From Impatiens glandulifera (lineage: Eukaryota; Streptophyta; Magnoliopsida; Ericales; Balsaminaceae), in assembly GCF_907164915.1 (NCBI RefSeq), contig NC_061862.1:120183877-120247876 (forward strand): DNA of 64,000 bases. Reading direction: 5' to 3'. A program made the translations under genes and the position numbers. Below the pieces are notes generated by a model. The model had not been told where the DNA came from and did no database searches. It saw nothing but the letters and a program-made list of their open reading frames with translations. This document shows positions 10,801 to 20,930 of this stretch, one piece after another; the first letter of the stretch is position 1, and every line of letters starts with the position of its first letter.

Positions 10801-12778
10801 TGTTGGGATCGGTGTTAACAATGGAGTAATGGGTCTGACTATTGTGAACAGCTTACGATAAACGATTCGATAATAATCATGTGAGGGATTAGTATTTGTT
10901 TCTATTCTTCACAAATCTTCATAAATTCTTGAAACGGATTCAAGTGCGGAATTGTTTGTTGGATTTGAAGCTTTAGACAACTGAATGCAAATGACAGAAA
11001 GTAAAAAAACACAAGGAGTTTTATGGATGTTCAGAGATAAAACTTCGTCGTCGCCGCCTCTTCCACAACCAGAAGGATATCCACTAAAGATTTGAATCAG
11101 ATACAATTCACTGAGCTACCTAACTCTCTGTTGAATAGAACATACTCTGTTCAACTTACAACACTAAGGTTTCTCACAAAAAAGACAGTATGCAATTATA
11201 ATATAATCACAACTAGACAGTAAGAGATGTTTTTCTTTTTGCTTGAGATAGTTTCTTGAATCGAATGTGTTAATAAAGTGTGTGAAGGAGAAAGTCAGTA
11301 AGTATTTGGGACCTGGTTCGACCGTTGTCCTTGGGCTTCTATTTAAAGTTGAAGTACACCAAAGGTCGAATATTTTTTGTAGACATGTGGCATGTGTCCG
11401 TTGGATGGCCTCCTATAGTATGAGAGTACAACAGACTCTAAGTGTTTGGATCATGGTCGCACTGAACGGGTAGTGCGCCGAATATCCTCTAATCTTTTCT
11501 TGTACTGGAAATGCAATTGAGATATATTCGCGTATGTGGCATTAATTAATTTGATAGAAATAGCTGGCATGCCAAACTGCCGAAAGATGGTGGAGCAGAT
11601 AGCTGAGTAATCGTGGTTAGACGGATGCTTCCTTCAGACAATAGCTAAAGTGAGGCATCAAACGTTTTTTATACACTACGTCTAAAGGAATTAGACGACC
11701 TCATCTAACTACGCTTTCTTTAGACCGCGTCTAAAGGAGTTAGACGTCCTCGTATAAATACGTCTTCCTTTAGACTGCGTCTAAAGGAGTTAGATGTCCT
11801 CGTCTAACTATGTTTCCCTTTAGACTGCGTCTAAAGAAGTTAGACGTCCTTGTCTAACTACGTTTCCTTTTAGACCACGTCTAAAGGAGTTAGACGTCCT
11901 CGTCTAACTACGTTTCCCTTTAGACCGCGTCTAAAGGAGTTAAACGTCCTCGTCTAACTACGCTTCCCTTTAGACCGCGTCTAAAGGAGTTAGACGTCCT
12001 CGTTTAACTACGTTTCTCTTTAGACCGCGTCTAAAGGAGTTAGACATCCTCGTCTAACTACTTTTCCCTTTAGACCTCTAAAGGAGTTAGACGTCCTCGT
12101 TTAACTACGTCTCCTTTTAGACCGCGTCTAAAGGAGTTAGACGTCCTTGTCTAACTACGTTTCCCTTTAGACCGCGTCTAAAGGAGTTAGACATCCTCGT
12201 CTAACTACATTTCCCTTTAGACCGTGTCTAAAGGAGTTAGACATCCTCGTCTAACTACTTTTCCCTTTAAAATACGTCTAAAGGAGTTAGACATCATCTT
12301 CTAACTACGCTTTCCTTTAGACCGCGTCTAAAGGAGTTAAACGTCCTAGTCTAGCTAGTTTTCCTTTAAACTGTGTATAAAGAAGTTAGAAGTCCTCGTT
12401 TAACTACTTTTCCCTTTACACTGTGTCTAAAGGAGTTAGACGTTCTCAACTAACTACGTTTCCCTTTAGATCGCGTCTAAAGGAGTTAGACGTCCTCGTC
12501 TAACTACGTTTCCCTTTAGATCGCGTCTAAATGAGTTAGACGGCCTCGTCTAACTACGTAAAATGTCTAAGACTACATGTTTTAGACAGCGTCTTTAAGT
12601 AGTAGAGTCTTTTAAATTTGTGCCTACACAAAACATATAGATATCTTAGCTTGATCATAACTACATCATCAAAATTATGTTCTAAACCATAAGAAATCAT
12701 TTGTATTATTATAAAGTTAATTAAACTATTTCTTTCTTAATTAACTTTCTCTTTTCTTTGTTTTAATTTTTTCCAACA
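10801..12778 (-). repeat. 5' LTR of copia #2 (1978 bp)
   Basis: Starts TGTTGGGATCGG after the primer site and ends TTCCAACA at 12778 (plus-strand orientation). In sense direction: a conserved AT-rich U3 start, the 50-bp GTCTAA array (about 12560-11640), the GTAGTGCGCC block (11479-11470), a TATA-like TTTAAATAG (11347-11339), then R-U5. The TATA region aligns with the same place in the LTRs of #1 and #3. Confidence 0.88.
11640..12560. repeat. 50-bp tandem array with GTCTAA dyads in copia #2 LTR
   Basis: About 17-18 head-to-tail units of 50 bp. Each contains two inverted pairs: TTAGACGTCCTCGTCTAA and TTAGACCGCGTCTAAAGGAG. Point changes mostly fall between the hexamers. Confidence 0.92.
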
Positions 12779-13683
12779 AAAATATTCAGTTTTGAATATT
12801 TCCAAAAAAAACTGTAAATAATTCTAAGTGATGGGAAATGGGTAATTGCAAAGGTTTTTCAAAAAAACCTACGGTTTTGACTATTTAGAAAAAAACCAAA
12901 AATTATTTTAAATTTTTGGGAAGAGGTAATTGCGAAGGTTTTTTAAAAAGCCTTCGGTTTTGACTTATTCAAAAAAAAACTAAAAATAATTCTAAGTGTT
13001 GGGAAAGGGTAATTGCGAAGGTTTTTCAGAAAACCTTTGGTTTTGACTTTTCCCCAAAAAAACTGAAAATAATTTTAAGTGTTGAGAAAGGGGTAATTGC
13101 ATTCGTTTTTTACTCTTCCCAAAAAAAATTGGAAAAAATTCTAAGTGTTGGGAAGGAGATAATTGTAAAGGTTTTTTAGAAAACCTTCGGTTTTGACTCA
13201 TCCCAAATAAACTAAAAATAATTTTAAGTGTTGGGAAATGGGCAATTGCGAAGGTTTTTCAATAAACCTTTAATTTTGACTCTTCCCAAAAAAAACTAAA
13301 AAATAATTTGAACTGTTGGGAAAAAAGGTAATTGCGAAGGTTTTTCAAAAGACCTTCGGTTTTGACTCTTCCCAAAAAAACAGAAAACAATTCTAAGTGT
13401 TAGGAAGGTGTAATTGCGAAGGTTTTTTAGAAAATCTTCGGTTTTGACTTTTCCCAAAAAACTGAAAATAATTCAAAGTGTTGGAAAAATGGTAATTGCG
13501 AAGGTTTTTCAAAAATCTTCGGTTTTGACTCTTCCCAAAGAAACATAAAATAATTATAAGTGTAGGATGGGGTAATTGCGAAGGTTTTTCAGAAAACATT
13601 CGGTTTTGACTATTCCCAAAAAAACTGAAAATAATTCTAAGTTTATTTAGGGGTAATTGCGAAAGTTTTTCAAAAAACTTTCG
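12779..13683. repeat. CACTA-type subterminal repeat array (block A)
   Basis: About 11 tandem units of ~83 bp. Each has a palindrome of the form CGAAGG-TTTTT...AAAACC-TTCGG, then TTTTGACT, a C-A run and AATAATTCTAAGTGTTGGGAA. The same palindrome fills the termini of the CACTA elements at 16015 and 59735, so this is the subterminal region of a related element. It is bounded by copia #2 on the left and interrupted by the copia #3 LTR on the right. Confidence 0.75.
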
Positions 13684-15116
13684 TGTTAGGATCGGGGTTG
13701 ACAATAGAGATGGGGGTCTAACTATTGTGAACAACTTCTAACTTCGATTCGATTTTAACTCTGTTAGAAGTTAAAATATGTTTCTATTCTTCACAAATCT
13801 TCACAAACTTTTGAACGGATTCAAATGAATGCAATCAACGGAAAGTAAAGAACACATGGAGTGTTATGTATGTTCGGAGATAAAATTACTACATCACCCC
13901 TTCTTCCTCAACAGGAAGGATATTCACTAGAAGATTTTGATTGGTATAGAACACACTACACAAACTAAGTTAGAAACCACAGGACTTAACAAATGCCTGC
14001 TTTTGAGCTTCTAACTAACTCTCTATATGATTTACAGAATGATCATAGGGAGAGTGAATACATCACTTGATGAATCTTAATTTTTGTAGAGCTTTCAGCA
14101 AGTAATCGGTCAAGTTCAGTAAGCAAGAGAGAGATTCAAAGATCGAGAGCTTAAGAGTTCAACTAGTTTTTTGTGTAAGAGAGAGAGAGAGAGCTAGAGT
14201 TCGTCTATTATCCTCGAGCATCTATTTATACTTGCAACGCACCAACTGTCGAATCTTCTTTGTGGACACATGTCCTCCTTTACTTGGACGGCCGCAAATA
14301 GTACAAATGTACAACAGAGCATGAGCATTGGGATCGTGGTCGTACCATACTGGTAGTGCGCCAGATATTCTCTAATATAATGTTGTACTGGAACATACAA
14401 CACATCGTGGGCAATTTGAATATTGGTGTACGTGGAAGTTGTTCATTTGTTAAGGTCAGCTGGCTTGACATGCTGTTGATATCGAACACTACAAATGAAC
14501 TAGATGAGTAGACGGATGCTTCCTTTAGACGGCTGCTGAAGCAAGGCATCAGATACTCTTCTGATGGAGTTAGACAACGTCTGCTTGTGCTCTTCTTTAG
14601 ACGTCTACTCACGCTCTTCTTTAGACCACGTCTAAAGGAGATAGACGATGTTTGCTCACGCTCTTCTTCAGACCGTGTCTAATGAAGATAGACAACGTCT
14701 ACTCGCGCACTATTTAGACCACATATAAAGGAGTTAGACAACGTCTACTCGCGCACTCCTGAGACCACATCTAAAGGAGTTAGACGACGTCTACTTGCAC
14801 ACTCCTTATACCACGTCTAAAGGAAATAGACGACGTCTAATCGCGCACTCCTTAGACCATGTCTAAAGGAGTTAGACGACATCTACTCGCATACTCTTTT
14901 GACCACGTCTAAAGGAGTTAGACGACGTCCGAATAGATAGACTTCTTCAGATATATACCTGCATAAAAGTAAGTTACCCAACTTAATTTTGTTCAAGTCT
15001 CAACTTAGTTTGATTTAATCACATCATTAAAATTATGTCGTTCTTATTTTCTTAAGTTAACTAATTATTTATTTCTTAATTAATTTACTCTTTTCCTTAT
15101 TTAACTTAATCCAATA
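13684..15116 (-). repeat. 3' LTR of copia #3 (1433 bp)
   Basis: Starts TGTTAGGATCGG at 13684 and ends near 15116 (CCAATA; the canonical CA is mutated). It aligns with the other two LTRs around the R-U5 start, the GTAGTGCGCC block (14362-14353) and the TATA box TATAAATA (14230-14223, minus strand). Its dyad array (about 14570-14935) has 46-bp units, TTAGACGACGTCTA plus TTAGACCACGTCTAAAGGAG. Confidence 0.85.
14223..14230 (-). promoter_or_regulatory. TATA box of copia #3 LTR
   Basis: TATAAATA on the minus strand, between the U3 dyad array and the R-U5 segment. Similar AT-rich sites occupy the aligned position in #1 (about 7290) and #2 (11343). Confidence 0.6.
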
Positions 15117-15135
15117 ATTTTCCCATTTTTGATGA
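15117..15135 (-). other. polypurine tract of copia #3
   Basis: Minus strand AAAAATGGGAAAAT directly before the LTR start, matching the position of the tract in copia #1. Confidence 0.65.
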
Positions 15136-15249
15136 TGTTAAAACTATGTTAAAAAATCGAGTTAAGAGCATAATCTCAAAAACCAACCAATCTATTTATA
15201 ATCATACAGAGTACATAAGATAGAAAAATAAAAGTTCTAGATTATTTCC

Positions 15250-16014
15250 TTTTCACTTTTTGAAATACGTCTTGAAGACCCGTTTCTCCGAGTATAAGGT
15301 TTTGCAACCGACCTCTTCCTCTTCCTCGACCACCACCGCCACCACCTCTATCCCCTCTACGACCTCCTCGTTCTGATTGGCAGCTACCTCAGCCATCTTG
15401 AGTGGGCTTCCTTTTGGAACGAGTGCCACAAACACTTGTTCCCCCTCGGTTGCTACCTTACCCCTTTTTAAAATTATCAGGGTCAGCATCAACAAGGGCT
15501 CTGGCTTTGGCAGCTTCAGCCTCAACATCTTCTTCGTCCTAGAAACGTTTAGCGATAACCTCTACTTCTTTTAAACGTTCAGCTTCATCAGTTCTCATAG
15601 ATTTGGTAACCTCTAGGACTTGAAGATTTACAGATTCAATCAAAGACCTTGTCTCATTGTGAAGCTCAAGATTGAAGGACTTCGACTAGACATGAATATT
15701 AGAATTTTGTTTGTGCATATTCTCCTGCATCCCCCAATACTGAGTGTGGAGGATCTTTACTTCATGAGTGTTCTGCATCAGATTTTTATCGGTGCTCTTC
15801 TGAGCAACAGTTAAGGCAGTAACAACTTCTGTGGTTGCTGAAGATTCTCTTTCAAGATTTTGTAGCCTGGAAGACATATCTTGTAAGTTCTGCTGCATTG
15901 GAGCCATCGCATCCATAAGGATCTTGTGGTAGCTCGCATCTCCAGGAGAAGTTTCGTTAGAAGAAGAGGGGGCAGAGGAGACAATATGTGAATCAGCAGG
16001 AACAGAGCAAATGG
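15250..16014 (-). pseudogene. C-terminal part of the third ORF of copia #3 (coiled coil plus RGG tail)
   Basis: Read on the minus strand from the CACTA junction at 16014. There is a Ser/Pro-rich linker (VSSAPSSSNETSPG), a coiled-coil-like segment (MQQNLQDMSSRLQNLERESS), a second helix-rich part (NETRSLIESVNLQVLEVTKS), an acidic Ala-rich stretch, and finally an Arg/Gly-rich tail (GGRRGDRGGGGGGRGRGRGR) ending near 15250. Stops near 15685 and 15540 and a frame change near 15475 break it. The tail suggests RNA or nucleic-acid binding (inference from RGG boxes). The N-terminal domain kept in copia #1 is beyond the CACTA insertion and not in the window. Confidence 0.65.
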
Positions 16015-16189
16015 CACTGGTAAAAAATCGACCTTTATCGACAGATATTATCGAATGTTTTAAATAACTCTCGAAAATGATCCCGAGAGGAAATCTTCTT
16101 TCGTTATTAAAAATAGAATTCGAGAGTCGGTTAAAACCTTCGGGTTTACAACTTCTTACCGAAAGTTTATTATAACACTTTCGGTTTTT

Positions 16190-16910
16190 CCCTTCTCAAA
16201 ATAACCAAAATAATTTTAAGTGTTGGAAATTGGGTAATTGCAAAGGTTATTCAATGAACCCTCGGGTTTACCTTTTCGGAAAATTTTAATTGCGAAGGTT
16301 TTCCAATAAACCTTCGGTTTTTTGATTCATCCCAAAAAAAATGAAAAATAATTCTAAGTTTGGGAATGATTAATTGTAAAGGTTTTCCAATAAACATTCG
16401 GTTTGACTCATCCATAAAAAAATAATAAATAATTCTAAGTTTGGGAATGATTAATTGCAAAGATTTTCCAATAAACCTTTGGTTTTGACTCTTCCCAAAA
16501 AAAATGAAAAATAATTCTAAGTTTGGGAATGATTAATTGCGAAGGTTTTCCAATAAACATTCGGTTTTGACTCATCCCAAAAAAAATGAAAAATAATTCT
16601 AAGTTTGGGAATGATTAATTGCGAAGGTTTTCCAATAAACCTTCGGTTTTGACTCATCTCAAAACTTTAAAAAATAATTCCAAGTTTGGGAATGATTAAT
16701 TGCGAAGGTTTTCTTATAAACCTTCGGTTTTGACTCATCCAAAAAAATGAAAAATAATTCTAAGTTTGTGAATGATTAAATGCGAAGGTTTTCCAATAAA
16801 CCTTTGGTTTGACTCATCCTAAAACTTTTAAAAATAATTATAAGTTTGAGAATGATTAATTGCGAAGGATTTCTTATAAATCTTCGTTTTGACTCAGGTT
16901 CAAAACCAAA
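16190..16910. repeat. subterminal palindrome array of CACTA-B
   Basis: About 8-9 tandem units of ~82 bp with GCGAAGGTTTTCC-AATAAACCTTCGG and then TTTTGACTCATCCC. By analogy with En/Spm such repeats bind the TNPA-type protein; binding here is inferred. Confidence 0.8.
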
Positions 16911-16974
16911 AGTTTTCATATAACTTTCGATAATGACCTATTTAAATTAATAAACCCTACTTCTTCTCTTCTTT

Positions 16975-17128
16975 TTTTCCGCCGTTTCTCTTTTCCATCT
17001 CTCTCTCTCCAATTTCTCTTCCGCCCGTGCCGCCTCGACCTTCTTCTTCACTTCCTCTCTTATTCTTCTCTTCTCCTTCAGCCCACGCCGACACCCTCAA
17101 CGGAACCACCTTTGTCTCGTCTTCAATT
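16975..17128 (+). other. leader exon-like segment of CACTA-B
   Basis: A C/T-rich, locally GC-richer stretch directly inside the subterminal array, with an open frame from ATG 17027 (MPPRPSSSLPLLFFSSPSAH). It ends at a good donor (CAAG/GTTATA near 17131) followed by T-rich intron-like DNA. The mirrored element at 56.4-56.6 kb has the same layout. Probably the first exon of the element's transposase gene; the rest is missing. Confidence 0.4.
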
Positions 17129-17339
17129 CAAGGTTATATTTTATTTTATTTGGTTATATATGTTATAAGGTTATATTTAGATTTGTTATTGGTTAGTTTC
17201 AGTATAGTTTTAGTTAGTTTAGATTATATTTTGTTTAGGATATGTTCTATATTAGGTTAGATTTTGTTAAATATATCTATGATTTTGTTTGATTTATGTT
17301 TAATTAGTACGATTATTTATGTTAAATGTGGTATGATAT

Positions 17340-18490
17340 ATTCCTCTCTAGGATTGAATGAGTGCATTTCCATCTGAAATTATATCTCCCCAAATATCTT
17401 CAACAGTTTACTTCTTCCACTAGGAGTTATTGAATTTCTTTCTTTCCAAATATTGTAGATTACTGTTCCAAAGTAGCATTTTAGCATACTTACATAGAAG
17501 GATATTTTTTTCTTTATTCTTCATCCACTCTTGGATTTCTTCCCATGTTCTTAGAAAGTTGATGATGTTCATGTTTATAGCATGCCTCCTCTAGATTTGT
17601 ATTACAAAAGAGTATTCCCCAATTAAATGGTTTATGCTTTCATCAACTCCTGAACATAGGACATAGTTGATATCGGGAATGTTTATATATTTTCGAATTC
17701 TGTCTTTTGTTGTCAATATTTTCCTATATACCAGCTAGAGAATAAATTGATGACGATGAATAATCTTTGGAGACCATACCACATTATGCCAATTTATCTT
17801 CTGTCCTCTTATTCTAACCATTTCTCATGCATTTCCTGTAATGAACTTCTCGTTGCTTTCCAGTATATTTCATCATTTCTTTCATTGAATTGATTCTGCC
17901 TCAATAGATTTAGAATTCTACCACCTTCTGGAATACGCCTCAGAAGTGAATCATATTTACCTTCATAGACGTGTCTAAATGAGTACTTAATGTATTCTAT
18001 TCTAACTCTACTTCCTTGTATTTCTTCTTTGAATATAATGGGAATATTATCCAGCCAAGGATCATGCCAGAATAGTACCCCTCTTCCATTTTCAATTGTG
18101 GTTTGCACCATTTGAAAAGAATCTTTTCTTGTTTTATGACCTTATTCAATGACCATGCCATTCTTTCATTGATGCTTCATGTCTAAATACTATGCTCTTC
18201 TTTCATAAATCTTGTATGCACCCATTTGACCCACAGGGAGTCTACTTTTTGCTCCAACTCTCATAAGCTTCTGATGGTGAGGGTTTTGTTTCATTCAACA
18301 CAAGTTTTTATTTCTAGTCTGCCTTCTTTAATGGAGTGCAAACATCCTCCCATTTGAATTTTTTGCCTCATCGGCCTTGTGTTCCCTAGATGTAATCTCT
18401 CGTGATTTTATTGAGTTCAGCCATTACTTTTTTTGGGATGACTATTTGTTGTGCTCAATAGCCAATAATTCCAAAGATTTTAAATGATGC
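17340..18490 (-). mobile_element. 5'-truncated LINE (L1-type), 3' part of ORF2
   Basis: Minus-strand conceptual translation gives the end of the reverse transcriptase region (GY*AQQIVIPKKV, with W changed to stop), DYI then LWVKWVHTRF, GRGVLFWHDPWL (open frame 18111-17809) and the zinc-binding zf-RVT segment (LTTKDRIRKYINIPD, CSGVDESINHLIG). These occur in the order expected for plant L1 ORF2. Sequence upstream of about 18490 is unrelated AT-rich DNA, as expected from 5' truncation during target-primed insertion. Multiple stops and shifts. Confidence 0.75.
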
Positions 18491-19740
18491 TTAATTTTTA
18501 AAATATCCAGATTGAGAATTGTGGTTAATTTGGATATATAAGTAAGAGTAAATGGATATTTGGATTGAATTGTGGGTTGACCCGCCCATAAACTTAAAAC
18601 AGTTAAAAATGAAATTAAAAATGATATAGGTATGTTTCGAACTTGCAACATAACAAAACATGTACAACTCTTTAATCAACTAGGCTAATAAAACTTTATA
18701 TTTTAAATTCAACACCAAATTTGATAAATGTGAGACGTTTTAACAATATAAATTCAACTTTTTAACTAACTAATCTATATATATAATAATGCTTAATTTT
18801 CAAAGTGTTCGAATTGTCAGTCGAGAGTTGTGGTTAATTTGAATATTTATGTAAGATTAAATTAAAAATGTTATTAAATTTTAACCGTAATTTTTTTTCT
18901 CGGTTTTATATTATTACTCGTACAACTACACTTGCTAAATACTATTTTAGTTAATAATTTATATATTTTTGGATGTATGTAATAAGATTTTTTTTTACTA
19001 TTGAATATTGGTCAATCTTCCCGAATTATTGTATATCATTACATTCAATTATAAGTGTTGATTTATTTTTATTTAAAATATATATAAAATTTTTGAATTT
19101 TAAGATTTTACCTCCTAAAAGATGATGGGTATCATTAAGATATTAGATTTTGAATTGAAACAAACTATTAAGTTATGATTTTTACCTATTTGAATATTGA
19201 TAATTTTTTATTCATTCTAATTTTTTATTGTTAGAAAGTTCTCTTCATATTTTGTTGCAAAAAACATTCATATAAACATTTTTTTAATTATTTATAATAA
19301 AAAAATATTTTTTTCATACATCTCCTTATTTGTAGATATGGTTTCTTTATGAATAATTTGTGACAAATTATGTCATATAGTTTAAATAAAATTGCTTTTG
19401 AATGAGTTTTAACTTTTTTTTCTAATATTTCAAAAAATATTGAATTAATAAAATTTATTTCACTTAAAAATAATAATTATCTTATAGATGCATATAGCTG
19501 ACATTACCTAATTTATATTAAAGAAATCTGTAAAGTCGGCCATATTTGAGAAAGAATATATTTCTAATCAAATCTTCTTTTATACCTTTTCCAAGTTAAA
19601 AGATCAATATATTTAAACATAAAGACAATCCGAAGTATCTACAAAATAAAATTTACAGCAACTGAACATTAATAGACATACTTGGAAGGAACTAAAACTC
19701 GACAAAGTGAGTTTGTTATATAGGAAATAGATTGAAGCAA
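18490..19740. other. AT-rich spacer
   Basis: No gene recognised. Two diverged copies of a segment (ATGCTTAATTTT ... TTGTGGTTAATTTG) occur near 18488 and 18790, suggesting an old duplicated repeat. The short open frames on the minus strand at 18442-18679 look incidental. Confidence 0.5.
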
Positions 19741-19940
19741 GTATAGTCTAATAAGTTGCATAATTCCTTTCATAATATATATGTGCATTTACAATACCCT
19801 ATTTTATTCATCCACATAAACGAAGTCCAACACTTAATTAACATCATTGTCTCCATGGATAATAAACATAATGATTACAATAAAATTAAAAATAAAAACA
19901 GCTTATCCTTTGTAAACTTCCTAGTGGAATTGCATAATGG

Positions 19941-20375
19941 TTACATCTTGACCACAATCTTACTGCAATTCCTCGTGTTCTTCAGAGTTTTTGACTCTAC
20001 CTTCTCTCTTTTAAGAAACCCAGTTTCAATATCAGAAGATGAGGAGTAAACAAATAAAACCCTTTTGCTTGGTCTACATGCAACCTTTGTAACAACATGC
20101 CAGACGATGCAACATGGAAGCTTGACAATACAACAGATGATAGACAATGGGCAACAAATGCCCAATAGACAAGATTTGCATGCACATTTCAAAGCCCCAT
20201 TAATGCAGGATCTCAATTTTGATTTTGATTTTGATTTGGTGGATGTTGAAGATGATGAAGAAGAAAAGCAAGAACAAATAGAAGAAGACATGTTGGGAAT
20301 CAGATAAAGGGTATTGCTTTCATCTTCATTTTGACCTGTGACCCTGTTATGCTCAGAATCTGAGAAGAAACACAT
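19941..20375 (-). CDS. small Cys-rich protein, uncharacterised
   Basis: Single-exon frame of 144 codons. A better start may be the internal ATG at 20291 (MSSSICSCFSSSSSSTST), giving 116 aa. After a Ser-rich and Lys/Ser-rich N-terminus comes a Cys-dense hydrophobic core with C-A-C-K-S-C-L-L-G-I-C-C-P and C-C-I-V-K-L-P-C-C-I-V-W (13 Cys in about 45 residues), then a basic C-terminus. The core could be membrane-associated or palmitoylated (inference). A TATA-like TTTATAAAT near 20527-20535 on the minus strand lies about 150-240 bp upstream. The frame is intact with codon use unlike the flanking AT-rich DNA, so a real gene is plausible. I do not recognise the family and assign no function. Confidence 0.55.
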   Translation of the reverse strand: MCFFSDSEHNRVTGQNEDESNTLYLIPNMSSSICSCFSSSSSSTSTKSKSKSKLRSCINGALKCACKSCLLGICCPLSIICCIVKLPCCIVWHVVTKVACRPSKRVLFVYSSSSDIETGFLKREKVESKTLKNTRNCSKIVVKM

Positions 20376-20399
20376 TACTTTTACCTTTTGGTTTCTGCA

Positions 20400-20930
20400 A
20401 TATTTTCTGCCTTTTTAGTGTAATACCTTCATCAGCACTTTTCTCTTCTAGCAAATTTATCTCTTTTGGGACCAAATAATTCTAAATCATAATCTCCACG
20501 GAGAAGTAAGAATATATCCTGCTTATTTATAAATATTATACTAATGTTTTATTTTATTTTTTTTTAAATTAAGTTAATACAATCATATATAAAAAATTAA
20601 CATTAATCAGTTCGAAAATATCAGAAAGATTAATAGTTCACAGATCGCCTACATTGATTTTCCTGAAAATACCTCTTTTATCTTATAAGATGGAAAGACA
20701 CCAATTTCATACTTTTTACTAAACTAGGTCAATTATCCTTTATAAATTAATATCAAAATTATTATTATTTTGTACTTTGATTGTTTTTAAATATGATTTG
20801 ATTTTATAATACATTTATTTATATGAAATAGTATTTATAAATAAGAAAATTAAAGAAATAAATATTATTTAAAATTTAGGACATTAATAATTAATTTATC
20901 TATTTATTAGGAAATGACTTATAGTCATTT
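20400..20930. other. AT-rich spacer
   Basis: No coding features seen; presumably the promoter region of the Cys-rich gene at the left and the 3' end of the LINE at the right. Confidence 0.5.

Larger units (their letters stand above)
16015..17340 (+). mobile_element. CACTA-family element, left end (CACTA-B)
   Basis: Starts with CACTGGTAAAAAATCGACCT at 16015, matching in inverted orientation the end at 59735 (CACTGGTAAAAATATGAC). Both continue into TTTATCGACAGATATTA. It is inserted in the third ORF of copia #3; the possible 3-bp target duplication is TGG (16012-16014). Subterminal palindrome units fill 16170-16920. The right end is not recognisable; a LINE begins near 17340. Confidence 0.7.

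Noticed and set aside
11640..12560. CRISPR array (50-bp regular repeats).
   Set aside because: Head-to-tail units without unique spacers, inside an LTR of a plant retrotransposon.
15253..15528. 91-codon minus-strand ORF rich in Val/Glu as a separate protein.
   Set aside because: The adjacent frame of the same DNA gives the Arg-Gly-rich tail of the copia third ORF; the Val/Glu frame is its shadow.
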